Positions 16,292 through 24,097 of a stretch of DNA of 34,834 bases are shown piece by piece. Origin of the DNA: Rhodoluna sp. (GTDB lineage Bacteria > Actinomycetota > Actinomycetes > Actinomycetales > Microbacteriaceae); NCBI GenBank assembly GCA_030832605.1, contig JAURIU010000007.1, positions 1 through 34,834 of the forward strand, in the 5' to 3' direction. Numbering within the stretch: position 1 is the stretch's first letter; each line of letters begins with the position of its first letter. Below the pieces are notes generated by a model. The model saw only the letters and a list, made by a program, of their open reading frames with translations, was not told the origin of the DNA and did no database searches. Both the position numbers and the translations under genes were made by a program.

Positions 16292-19200
16292 TCACTCGGC
16301 TTCGATGACCAACAAAAGGTCGCCGGCATCCACGCTTTGAGTCTTTGTAATCGCGATTCGACGCACCACACCAGCGGTGCTTGCTGTAATAGTTGCCTCC
16401 ATCTTCATCGCCTCGATGGTGGCAACGGCCTGACCAACCTCAATGTGAGCGCCTTCGACGGTCGCAAGTGTCACGACACCTTGGAATGGCGCGGCAACGT
16501 GACCAAGGTTCTTGAGGTCGGCTTTCTCGGCCTGCGGTGCGTTCGAGACAATCTTTTTATCACGGATGTTGATTGGTCGAAGTTGCCCGTTGAGTGTGGC
16601 CATCACGGTTCTGAAACCCTTGGCGTCTGGCGTACCGATGGCCTCGAGGCCGACATAGAGCCTGATTCCCTTGGTGATTTGAACGACGTGTTCGCGGCCC
16701 TGTTCGAGACCGTATAGGTAGTCGACCGTGTCAACTTCATCGAGCTTTCCGTACTTCTCGCGAGTTGCCTCAAAGTCAGCGGTCGGGCCAGCGAAGAGCA
16801 AGCGGTTCAGAGTCGAGCGACGAACCTTGGCGTCATCTGACGTGAGCGCAGCCATGTCGGCTTCGATAACCGCAGTGAGGCCGAACTTAGGGCTTTTGCC
16901 CTGAAGCACCTTGGTTCTGAACGGCTCTGGCCAGCCTCCGGGCAGATCGCCCAACTCACCTGCCATGAAACCGATGACCGAGTCTGGAACATCGTAGTTT
17001 TGCGGGTTTTCGGCAAAATCATCGGGGTCTGCGCCAACGGCTACTAGGTGAAGGGCTAGGTCGCCGACCACCTTCGACGAAGGCGTCACCTTGGTTGGTC
17101 GTCCGAGAATGCGGTTCGCTGCCGCATACATATCTTCGACCTTTTCAAATTGGTGTCCGAGCCCGAGCGCAATCGCCTGCTGTCGAAGGTTCGACAGCTG
17201 ACCGCCCGGAATCTCGTGCTTGTAAACGCGCCCGGTTGGGCCCGGGAGCCCCGACTCGAACGGAGCGTAAACCTGGCGCACTACCTCCCAGTAAGGCTCT
17301 AGAGCAGTTACCGAGTCGAGTGGAATGCCGCTATCGCGTTCGGTATGCGCAAGCGCAGCAACCAACGCCGAGGCTGACGGCTGGCTGGTGGTACCGGCCA
17401 TCGGGGCCGAGGCAACATCGACAGCGTCAACGCCGGCATCGATTGCCGCCATGAGGGTGGCTAGTTGACCACCAGCGGTGTCGTGGGTGTGTAGGTGAAC
17501 CGGAAGGTCGAAACGTTCGCGCAGGGCTTTGACGAGCTTGGCAGCCGCTGCTGGTCGCAGCAGGCCAGCCATGTCTTTGATGGCGAGGATGTGCGCACCG
17601 GCGTCAACGATCTGCTGAGCCAATTCGAGGTAGTAGTCGAGCGTGTACAGCGTCTCGGCTGGGTCAAGAAGGTCACCGGTGTAGCAGAGACCAACTTCGG
17701 CGAGCGCAGTCTCGGTTCGCAGCACCGCGTCGATCGCCGGCTTCATCTGGCTGACGTCGTTTAGCGCGTCAAAGATTCTGAAGATGTCTACGCCGGTCGC
17801 GGCAGCCTCTTTGACGAAAGCATCTGTGACTTCGGTTGGGTATGGGGTGTAGCCAACCGTGTTTCGACCACGAAGTAGCATCTGAATGCACAGGTTAGGT
17901 AGCGCGGTTCTCAGCGCGGCAAGGCGCTCCCACGGGTCTTCACCCAAAAAGCGCAGCGCCACGTCATAGGTGGCCCCACCCCATGCCTCTACCGAGAGCA
18001 GCTGAGGGGTTAGTCGAGCAACATACGGTGCAACCTGAACCAGGTCACGCCCGCGCACTCGAGTTGCAAGTAGCGACTGGTGAGCATCCCTGAAGGTTGT
18101 GTCGGTGATTGCCACAGCGGTAGCCTGGCGAAGTTGCTCGGCAAATTTCTTTGGGCCGAGTTCGAGCAGCGCTTGGCGTGAGCCAGCCGGTGCAGGCACG
18201 GTTAGGTCTAGCTCGGGCAACTTCAGAGCCGGTGAGATTCGGCCATTGCGAGGCCCGTAAGGCTGGTTTACCGTCACATCGGCAAGCCAGGTAAGAATCT
18301 TGGTTCCGCGGTCTAGTGACGGGGCTGCGGTGAACAGCTGAGGGCGCTCGTCGATGAACGAGGTGCTCAGATCGCCACTGGCAAAGGTTTCGTCGTTCAT
18401 CACAGCTTGCAAGAACGAAATGTTGGTAGAAACACCACGGATGCGGAACTCGGCGAGCGCGCGTCTGGCACGAATCACGGCTGTAGGAAAGTCTTTACCC
18501 TTGGCAATAAGTTTCACCAAGAGCGAGTCGAAGTGTGGACTTACTTCACTACCGGCTGCAATGGTTCCACCATCTAGGCGAATACCAGCACCACCCGGTG
18601 AGCGGTAGGTGGTGATCTTGCCGGTGTCTGGTCTAAACCCGGCCGAAGGGTCTTCGGTCGTAATGCGACACTGCAGCGCAAAGCCGTGCATGGTGATGGT
18701 GTCTTGGGTTAGGCCTAACTCTGGCAGAGTCTCACCCGAAGCAATTCGCATCTGACTCTGAACCAAGTCGATGTCGGTGATTTCTTCTGAAACGGTGTGC
18801 TCTACCTGAATGCGCGGGTTCATCTCGATGAATACGTGCTTGCCGGCGTTTGGACCAACTGTGTCGATCAAGAACTCGACGGTGCCAGCATTTGAGTAGC
18901 CAATCTGCTTGGCAAAGGCGACCGCATCGCGATAGAGGGCTTGGCGAAGGTCTTCATCAATCAACGGAGCGGGAGCAATCTCAACAACCTTCTGGTTGCG
19001 ACGTTGAACCGAGCAGTCACGCTCGAACAGGTGAACGACATTTCCGGCACCATCGGCAAGAATCTGCACTTCGATGTGGCGCGGGCGCAAGACGGCCTGC
19101 TCGAGAAAGACTCTTGGGTCACCGAATGCAGCATCGGCCTCGCGCATTGCTTCGGCAAGTGCCGCCGCTAGTCCGGAAGCCTCGCTAACACGACGCATGC

Positions 19201-19699
19201 CTCGACCACCACCGCCGGCAACCGCCTTTACAAACAGCGGGAATCCGATTTCGTCGCCCTGAGCCAGCAATTCGGTGACATCAGCAGACGAAGGCGACGA
19301 GGCAAGCACGGGAACGCCAGCGGCAATAGCAGCCTCTTTGGCATTTACCTTGTTACCGGCAAGTTCAAGAACATCGGCTTTCGGGCCAATAAAAGTGATT
19401 CCGTTGGCCGCGGCAGCCTCGGCCAGGTCTGGGTTCTCTGAGAGAAAGCCGTAGCCCGGGTAGATGGCGTCTGCACCAGATTCTTTGGCAACACGGATGA
19501 TTTCTGCGACATCAAGATAAGCGCGAACCGGGTGGCCCTCTGTTCCGATTTGGTATGCCTCGTCGGCCTTTAGTCGGTGGCTAGAGTTTCGGTCCTCGTA
19601 AGGAAAAACTGCCACGGTTGCAGCACCCAGCTCATACGCAGCGCGGAAAGCGCGGATAGCAATCTCACCACGGTTGGCGACAAGGATTTTCTTGAACAT
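16292..19699 (-). CDS. pyc: Pyruvate carboxylase
   Basis: A biotin-dependent enzyme making oxaloacetate from pyruvate and bicarbonate, the main anaplerotic route. It is a single 1135-residue chain with the full domain order: biotin carboxylase (about 1-450, starting KKILVANRGEIA, with the glycine loop GGGGRGM), carboxyltransferase (about 540-810, starting DTTFRDAHQSLLATR), the PC tetramerisation/central region, and a C-terminal biotinyl domain with EAMKMEA, the biotinylated lysine being Lys1099. The ATG at 19699 has AGGA upstream. It is divergent from the second ParA-like gene across 63 bases. Length and domain order match intact bacterial PC. Confidence 0.97.
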   Translation of the reverse strand: MFKKILVANRGEIAIRAFRAAYELGAATVAVFPYEDRNSSHRLKADEAYQIGTEGHPVRAYLDVAEIIRVAKESGADAIYPGYGFLSENPDLAEAAAANGITFIGPKADVLELAGNKVNAKEAAIAAGVPVLASSPSSADVTELLAQGDEIGFPLFVKAVAGGGGRGMRRVSEASGLAAALAEAMREADAAFGDPRVFLEQAVLRPRHIEVQILADGAGNVVHLFERDCSVQRRNQKVVEIAPAPLIDEDLRQALYRDAVAFAKQIGYSNAGTVEFLIDTVGPNAGKHVFIEMNPRIQVEHTVSEEITDIDLVQSQMRIASGETLPELGLTQDTITMHGFALQCRITTEDPSAGFRPDTGKITTYRSPGGAGIRLDGGTIAAGSEVSPHFDSLLVKLIAKGKDFPTAVIRARRALAEFRIRGVSTNISFLQAVMNDETFASGDLSTSFIDERPQLFTAAPSLDRGTKILTWLADVTVNQPYGPRNGRISPALKLPELDLTVPAPAGSRQALLELGPKKFAEQLRQATAVAITDTTFRDAHQSLLATRVRGRDLVQVAPYVARLTPQLLSVEAWGGATYDVALRFLGEDPWERLAALRTALPNLCIQMLLRGRNTVGYTPYPTEVTDAFVKEAAATGVDIFRIFDALNDVSQMKPAIDAVLRTETALAEVGLCYTGDLLDPAETLYTLDYYLELAQQIVDAGAHILAIKDMAGLLRPAAAAKLVKALRERFDLPVHLHTHDTAGGQLATLMAAIDAGVDAVDVASAPMAGTTSQPSASALVAALAHTERDSGIPLDSVTALEPYWEVVRQVYAPFESGLPGPTGRVYKHEIPGGQLSNLRQQAIALGLGHQFEKVEDMYAAANRILGRPTKVTPSSKVVGDLALHLVAVGADPDDFAENPQNYDVPDSVIGFMAGELGDLPGGWPEPFRTKVLQGKSPKFGLTAVIEADMAALTSDDAKVRRSTLNRLLFAGPTADFEATREKYGKLDEVDTVDYLYGLEQGREHVVQITKGIRLYVGLEAIGTPDAKGFRTVMATLNGQLRPINIRDKKIVSNAPQAEKADLKNLGHVAAPFQGVVTLATVEGAHIEVGQAVATIEAMKMEATITASTAGVVRRIAITKTQSVDAGDLLLVIEAE

Positions 19700-19738
19700 C
19701 GAGTCCTAGTTTTGCTTACGGTCTTGGGTGTTATGGCG

Positions 19739-19744
19739 TTTATA
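19739..19744 (-). promoter_or_regulatory. Possible -10 box for pyc
   Basis: On the minus strand TATAAA lies about 39 bases before the pyc start, which would give a 5' leader of roughly 33 bases with a Shine-Dalgarno. No convincing -35 is seen. It overlaps the region carrying the divergent parA-like promoter, so the two may interfere. Confidence 0.3.
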
Positions 19745-19750
19745 AAAAGG

Positions 19751-19756
19751 TAGCCT
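19751..19756 (+). promoter_or_regulatory. -10 box of a probable leaderless promoter (orphan ParA)
   Basis: TAGCCT lies six bases before the GTG start at 19763, without a Shine-Dalgarno. The spacing is identical to that before the prenyl synthase gene and suggests transcription beginning at the start codon. Confidence 0.4.
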
Positions 19757-19762
19757 ATAGAC

Positions 19763-20818
19763 GTGTATGTTCTCAGCGTCAGCTCCCTCAAGGGAGGAGT
19801 CGGAAAGACCACAGTTGCCTTAGGAATGGCATCTGCGTCTTCGGCTCGCGGTCTTCGCACTCTCGTGATTGACCTCGACCCTCAGTGCGATGCAACTACC
19901 GGTTTAGGCGCCATTGGGGAGTTCAACGAGACTTGTGCCGACGTTTTGAAATCGCCCAAACACAACGTTGTGCATAAAGCAATCGTATCTAGTACTTGGG
20001 CAAAAATTCACTCCACAAAAATCGATGTCATGGTGGGAAGCCCCAAAGTTCAGCAGGCCGATGCACCGAGCCCGACAGTTCGAGAACTCTGGAAACTAGA
20101 AGAAGCGCTCGCTCGCATCGAGACCGAGTACGACCTCGTAATCATCGATACTCCTCCGTCGATCAACGGTCTAACCAAAACCGCTTGGGTCACCTCTGAC
20201 CGCATCTTGATTGTCACCGAGCCGAGTTTGTTCTCGGTCGTGGCTGCCGAGCGCAGCATCCGAGCCATCAATGAACTTCGCAAGGCCATCACCCGCCGCC
20301 TCAAAGTCTTCGGGGTAGTGGTGAACCGTTACAAGCCACTAAGCAAAGAGCACCAGTTCCGAGTCGCGGAATTGGCCGAAAAGTACCCCGGCAAGTTACT
20401 CCCCCAGCTGTTCGAAGAAAAGTCGACCATGCAGCAGGCACAGGGCGCAGCGATGCCGATTCACTCTTGGCCAGGCGATACAGCGGCTTCTATCGCGGCT
20501 TCATTCGACCACGTGCTCGACGCCCTAATGCTCGATCTAACCGAGCGCGTCTATGACGAAGACAATGAAAAGTCGCGTCGCAACCGCAAAGAGAAGCGTC
20601 GAATGAAACTCAAACGAGGCAAAGGCATCGAGGCATCACCACTGGCCGTGCTGATGGGTAGCGATTACAACGGCGAAGACAAAGCGAAAGCCGACCCGCT
20701 AGAAGATTTGATTTCGAGCGCGAGCTCAGACGATTCGACAGATGTCACAAACTCGGATGTCGCGGCACAAGTCAGCGAAGCGGGGTCGGGCTCAGACGGC
20801 GGAAGCTCGTCAGACTAA
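19763..20818 (+). CDS. Orphan ParA-family ATPase
   Basis: A 351-residue ParA/Soj-type ATPase. Walker A is KGGVGKTT (10-17), followed by DLDPQCDATTGLG and IIDTPPS, all typical of ParA. The ATPase core ends near residue 255. A C-terminal tail follows with a very basic patch (RRNRKEKRRMKLKRGKG) and then an acidic, Ser-rich end; the basic patch could bind DNA or membrane. No parB neighbours it. Start choice: GTG at 19763, probably leaderless. It converges on the MerR gene and the two stop codons overlap by 4 bases. ParA proteins use ATP to position chromosomes or protein cargo; the cargo here is unknown. Confidence 0.88.
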   Translation: MYVLSVSSLKGGVGKTTVALGMASASSARGLRTLVIDLDPQCDATTGLGAIGEFNETCADVLKSPKHNVVHKAIVSSTWAKIHSTKIDVMVGSPKVQQADAPSPTVRELWKLEEALARIETEYDLVIIDTPPSINGLTKTAWVTSDRILIVTEPSLFSVVAAERSIRAINELRKAITRRLKVFGVVVNRYKPLSKEHQFRVAELAEKYPGKLLPQLFEEKSTMQQAQGAAMPIHSWPGDTAASIAASFDHVLDALMLDLTERVYDEDNEKSRRNRKEKRRMKLKRGKGIEASPLAVLMGSDYNGEDKAKADPLEDLISSASSDDSTDVTNSDVAAQVSEAGSGSDGGSSSD

Positions 20819-21363
20819 ACGGCGCGTTTTGCGCTTCGACGAGCGGCAAGCTCATCGATGTCTTCAAGCGAAGATGGGGTCATGTTGACCAAAGTAGCTT
20901 CAACTTCCCGAAGCACACGACCAACGGCAATTCCAAACACACCCTGACCGCGACCGACCAGGTCGATCACTTCGTCTTGAGTGGTGCAAAGGTAAACGCG
21001 CGCGCCATCTGACATCAAGGTGATCTTGGCTAGGTCGCCGAAGCCTGCAGCGCGAAGCTGGTCAACAGCCAAACGAATCTGCTGAAGCGATACTCCGGTG
21101 TCGAGCAATCGCTTGACCAATTTCAAAACGAGGATGTCGCGGAACGCGTAAAGACGCTGGGAGCCTGATCCAGAAGCGTGACGAACGGTTGGCTGAACCA
21201 AACCGGTGCGGTCCCAGTAATCGAGTTGGCGATATGAGATTCCGGCGGCAGACGCAGCCGGGATGCCTCGATAGCCGAGCTTAGGGTCGAGGGCGGGAAG
21301 CCCCTCGGTGAACAGCATGTCCTGGGTGTAGTCGGCCTGAGGCTGGGTAACGTCTTCTGACAT
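20815..21363 (-). CDS. MerR-family regulator (Rv1830-like)
   Basis: A 182-residue transcription factor with an N-terminal MerR winged helix (about 33-100): an ISYRQLDYWDRTGLV recognition region, SQRLYAF, and RLLDTGVSLQQI. The C-terminal part lacks cysteine clusters of metal sensors. In M. tuberculosis two MerR genes, Rv1828 and Rv1830, lie just after garA; this is the counterpart of the second. The ATG at 21363 has AAGGAGAG upstream. The 91-base gap after ftsR contains TTGCGT and TGTACT separated by 17 bases, a possible promoter of its own. Targets are unknown. Confidence 0.87.
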   Translation of the reverse strand: MSEDVTQPQADYTQDMLFTEGLPALDPKLGYRGIPAASAAGISYRQLDYWDRTGLVQPTVRHASGSGSQRLYAFRDILVLKLVKRLLDTGVSLQQIRLAVDQLRAAGFGDLAKITLMSDGARVYLCTTQDEVIDLVGRGQGVFGIAVGRVLREVEATLVNMTPSSLEDIDELAARRSAKRAV

Positions 21364-21454
21364 CGCTCTCCTTCAGGTTCAAGTACAGGTTTAATTGTTG
21401 GCTAACGCAAGCCTAAACACCCGTTAATTACAAGGTTCGGCGTGTCGCGGTTTG

Positions 21455-22159
21455 CTACTGGTCCATTTTAGAGATGACTGAACGCACTAATTCTGAGTGA
21501 ATAGCGGCAAATTGGTTAGAAATCTCGAGCGCATAGTGTGCTGCTCGTGAGCGGCTGGCCGTGTCGTGTTTTGCCAAAACCGGCGCGACTACACCCTCAA
21601 TGATGCCGATTTCACGGTCGGCCGCTGCCTTGATGCCGCGCAGGTGTCGAGGTGCGATACCAAAGCGCTGAAGGTGAACGATGGCTTTAGCGATTTCTAC
21701 GTCGGCTGCAGCATACGGAGCATCGGCGAGAAGACCAACCTGGCGAGCATCCTCGATCAATGCCGGTGTGATCGCAGTTTCTGCAATCAGCTCAAGTTCG
21801 GTGAACTTTTTCGACGGTGCCTGACGAAGGTGATCTGTGACCGTGGCGTTGGTGCCCGGAAGAGTTGGGGTTTTTCCCTCATCGATGTCAGTCAGGTACT
21901 GTCGAATGACTTTGAGCGGAAGGTACTTGTCGCGCTGAAGTTCTAGAGCGATCTTTACGCGCTCAACATCTTGCTCGGTGTACTTGCGATAACCAGATTC
22001 GGTTCGCTGTGGAAACACCAGTTTCTGCTCTTCAAGAAAGCGAAGCTTAGATGGAGACAGGTCTGGAAAATTCGGTTGCAGAAGTGAAAGAACTTGACCG
22101 ATAGTCAGCAGCTTTACTGAACGCGCGGTGATTGAAGTAACTTGAGCAACCTGAACCAT
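21455..22159 (-). CDS. ftsR: MerR-family cell division regulator FtsR (Rv1828-like)
   Basis: A 234-residue MerR-type regulator. The N-terminal winged helix (about 16-90) carries the FtsR-family signature FPDLSPSKLRFLEEQKLV, then TESGYRKYTEQDVERV and KYLPLKVIRQYL. In Corynebacterium glutamicum FtsR activates ftsZ, and the mycobacterial counterpart is Rv1828. The gene follows garA by only three bases, as in other actinobacteria, which supports the assignment. The ATG at 22159 has only a weak ribosome-binding site and probably relies on translation of garA. The regulated gene in this organism is inferred from the family. Confidence 0.9.
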   Translation of the reverse strand: MVQVAQVTSITARSVKLLTIGQVLSLLQPNFPDLSPSKLRFLEEQKLVFPQRTESGYRKYTEQDVERVKIALELQRDKYLPLKVIRQYLTDIDEGKTPTLPGTNATVTDHLRQAPSKKFTELELIAETAITPALIEDARQVGLLADAPYAAADVEIAKAIVHLQRFGIAPRHLRGIKAAADREIGIIEGVVAPVLAKHDTASRSRAAHYALEISNQFAAIHSELVRSVISKMDQ

Positions 22160-22162
22160 GGC

Positions 22163-22591
22163 TTATTGGTCTGCCTTCGCTGCAAAGAAAGTCAACTTGA
22201 ACTTGCCCACCTGTACTTCGTCTCCATCGGTAAGCGCAATCTCCTCTACGCGCTTGCCGTTGTGGTAGGTGCCGTTGAGTGAGGCCAGGTCTTTGACCGA
22301 GAAAGTTTTGCCGTTGCGAACGAATTCGGCATGCTTGCGAGAAACGGTTACGTCGTCAAGAAAAATGTCTGCGTTCGAGTGTCTTCCGGCGGTGGCGACA
22401 TCTGAGTCGAGAAGAAAGCGAGAACCCTCTTCGTAACCGCGCTTCACAATCAAAAGCGCATGACCTGAAGGCAGGGCATTGATTGCGCTGTGTTCTTCTG
22501 AGTTCAGCCCAGCATCGTCTTCAGGCAGGAGTTCGTCGCCAAATCGTTGAGTAGATTCAACTTCGTTTTCGTCGAAATCATGGTTTGACAT
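22163..22591 (-). CDS. garA: FHA-domain metabolic switch protein GarA/OdhI
   Basis: A 142-residue forkhead-associated protein. In its free form GarA/OdhI inhibits 2-oxoglutarate dehydrogenase and adjusts glutamate metabolism; phosphorylation near the N-terminus makes the FHA domain bind its own tail and switches it off. The FHA core is clear: GRHSNAD (69-75), SRKHAEF (84-90) and SLNGTY (104-109). The N-terminal phosphosite region reads VESTQRF (11-17), where the mycobacterial protein has VETTSVF; Thr14 aligns with the PknB-type site and Ser13 replaces the PknG-type threonine. The ATG at 22591 has AAGGAGG upstream. It sits between pgsA (30-base gap) and ftsR. Confidence 0.93.
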   Translation of the reverse strand: MSNHDFDENEVESTQRFGDELLPEDDAGLNSEEHSAINALPSGHALLIVKRGYEEGSRFLLDSDVATAGRHSNADIFLDDVTVSRKHAEFVRNGKTFSVKDLASLNGTYHNGKRVEEIALTDGDEVQVGKFKLTFFAAKADQ

Positions 22592-22621
22592 GGCCGGAAC
22601 GCCCTCCTTTATTTGCTTAGC

Positions 22622-23203
22622 CTAATGGTTTTTTCTTGCGTCAAAAACCACTGAAATAACTTGCTTCACATAGAGCACACCAGACCACCAGTACAGACCA
22701 ATGCCCCAGATTGCAAAAGCCCACGACAGTGGCAAGATTACAAACTGAGCGGACTGCCAGACCTGGGCGAGAAGCAGTAGCGGAAAGGCGTAGAGAAGCG
22801 CGAAAGTGCCGGCCTTGCCTAAGTAGTGGACGGGCAAGGGACCATAGCCGTATTTGGCGAGCACCGGAACGGTTAGCGCGAGCAGAACATCCCTGCCAAT
22901 GATGACAAAAGGTAACCAAATCGGAATGTTGCCGGTGACAGCCAAGCCAATCAGCGTGGCAAGAATATAGAGCCGATCGGCGGCTGGGTCGAGCAATTCG
23001 CCGAGACGGGTGGTTTGGTTGAGCTTGCGAGCAAGGTATCCGTCTAGGTAGTCGGTCGCCGATGCAACGACCAGAGTGATTAGAGCCAGTCCCTCTTGCT
23101 CGCTCAGCACCAACCAGAGGAAAACCGGAACCAAAGCTAGCCTCAACAGGCTGAGTAAATTCGGTATGGTTCGAAGCTGTCTTGCAATGCTCATCTCGGC
23201 CAT
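22622..23203 (-). CDS. pgsA: CDP-alcohol phosphatidyltransferase (PgsA-like)
   Basis: A 193-residue integral membrane enzyme joining a CDP-activated lipid to an alcohol. The CDP-alcohol signature is complete: Asp51, Asp54, Gly55, Ala58-Arg59, Gly68, Asp72 and Asp76. Several hydrophobic helices follow. It is most like the phosphatidylglycerophosphate synthase/cardiolipin synthase group; M. tuberculosis has pgsA2 close to garA. Whether glycerol 3-phosphate or phosphatidylglycerol is the acceptor cannot be decided here. The ATG at 23203 has no Shine-Dalgarno but a good -10 box six bases upstream, so the transcript may be leaderless; Met4 is the alternative start. It leads the pgsA-garA-ftsR run. 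Confidence 0.88.
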   Translation of the reverse strand: MAEMSIARQLRTIPNLLSLLRLALVPVFLWLVLSEQEGLALITLVVASATDYLDGYLARKLNQTTRLGELLDPAADRLYILATLIGLAVTGNIPIWLPFVIIGRDVLLALTVPVLAKYGYGPLPVHYLGKAGTFALLYAFPLLLLAQVWQSAQFVILPLSWAFAIWGIGLYWWSGVLYVKQVISVVFDARKNH

Positions 23204-23209
23204 GGTGTG

Positions 23210-23215
23210 ATTCTA
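23210..23215 (-). promoter_or_regulatory. -10 box of a probable leaderless promoter (pgsA-garA-ftsR)
   Basis: On the minus strand TAGAAT (5 of 6 to TATAAT) lies six bases before the pgsA ATG, with no ribosome-binding site between. No standard -35 is seen; a 13-bp palindrome occupies that region. Confidence 0.45.
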
Positions 23216-23231
23216 TGCTCTCGCGTGATTG

Positions 23232-23244
23232 CTGACGGCGTCAG
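23232..23244. promoter_or_regulatory. 13-bp palindrome in the -35 region of pgsA
   Basis: CTGACGGCGTCAG is a perfect palindrome around a central G. It lies 16 bases upstream of the pgsA -10 box, where a dimeric regulator would contact the promoter. The palindrome is seen directly; its role as an operator is inference. Confidence 0.35.
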
Positions 23245-23314
23245 TTTGCGAAACGTTATGGTTCGCTTCTGAGAATCAGAGGGAACTCGACCAGGCTCCC
23301 GGTTGCTACAACAA

Positions 23315-23974
23315 CTAGTCGATTCCCATGAACGGAACGAAGGCTGACAGCGTTGCCGTGACGGTGAAAATGACCATCGATATTGCCGAGATGGCAAACT
23401 TGGTTTCGTTTCGACGCACAACGGCAGCAATACCGAGAAGGAACAAGCAAAGCGCCATCAAGACCGTATAGAGAATGAGTTTGTCTCCGTGGGAGTTGTA
23501 CTCGTCACCCTTTTTCATCTGATCTGTGGCCGCAGCGCTTTGCTCATTGTAAGCGCCGAAAAGTTCGTCCAAGTAAGCTTCGTCATCTTGTGGCGAGATG
23601 TAATCGTCGGGCGATTGCTCGTTGAGCACCGTGGTGCGCTCAATTGCGGCGTTGAAAACATCAGAGACGCCGCCATAGTAAACCGCGTCATATTTTTCGC
23701 TAGCCAACTGGGAAACCTCTGCATTCGAGGACTTCATCTCGACGCTCAATTGGTCTAGCGCAACGAGGGTCTGGGCGTCTTGCGTGTACTGCTGGTTTGC
23801 CTCCAGATACATAGATTCGGCCTCAGTTTTCAAACTCTGGCCGATAGCGTACTCTTGGAACATTTTTGAGTCGTATAAAGACGCCTGGAATGATACGTAG
23901 GCGGTAGAAACCGAGACGATACCAAGCAGGGTAACGATGATAACTTCGGCAAACTTGCTAAACCAAGACAACAT
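23315..23974 (-). CDS. Unrecognised membrane protein with three predicted membrane segments
   Basis: I do not recognise this 219-residue protein. Hydrophobic segments lie at about 8-28, 165-187 and 194-214. Basic residues before the first segment (Lys7) and between the second and third (RRNETK) suggest a cytoplasmic N-terminus, a ~135-residue extracytoplasmic region and an outside C-terminus. The outside region is mostly helical, Gln/Glu/Ala-rich and acidic near 122-140 (PDDYISPQDDEAYLDE). It vaguely resembles DUF4337-like proteins, but this is a weak impression. The ATG at 23974 has GAGGAG upstream and a good promoter lies about 75 bases before it. It is probably a single-gene unit between tRNA-Pro and pgsA. 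Confidence 0.75.
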   Translation of the reverse strand: MLSWFSKFAEVIIVTLLGIVSVSTAYVSFQASLYDSKMFQEYAIGQSLKTEAESMYLEANQQYTQDAQTLVALDQLSVEMKSSNAEVSQLASEKYDAVYYGGVSDVFNAAIERTTVLNEQSPDDYISPQDDEAYLDELFGAYNEQSAAATDQMKKGDEYNSHGDKLILYTVLMALCLFLLGIAAVVRRNETKFAISAISMVIFTVTATLSAFVPFMGID

Positions 23975-24049
23975 CGCGGCTCCTCATCAACGATCTTGCT
24001 CCACGGGTGGCATAATCTGCGGATCAAGCCTCTTTCCATGGACAAAATG

Positions 24050-24079
24050 AATATAACAATTGAACACCTTTTTTGTCAC
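24050..24079 (-). promoter_or_regulatory. Sigma-70-type promoter for the membrane protein gene
   Basis: On the minus strand GTGACA (24074-24079, 5 of 6 to TTGACA) and TATATT (24050-24055, 5 of 6 to TATAAT) are separated by 18 bases. Transcription would start near 24042 and leave a leader of about 68 bases before the ATG at 23974. This is the best -35/-10 pair I found in the window. Confidence 0.55.
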
Positions 24080-24097
24080 CAATCGGTGTGCAAATTG

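Noticed and set aside
24061-24097. Hairpin CACC-GATT-GGTG after tRNA-Pro, considered as a terminator
   Set aside because: On the minus strand it is followed by A residues rather than T. The adjacent bases better fit the -35 of the membrane protein promoter.
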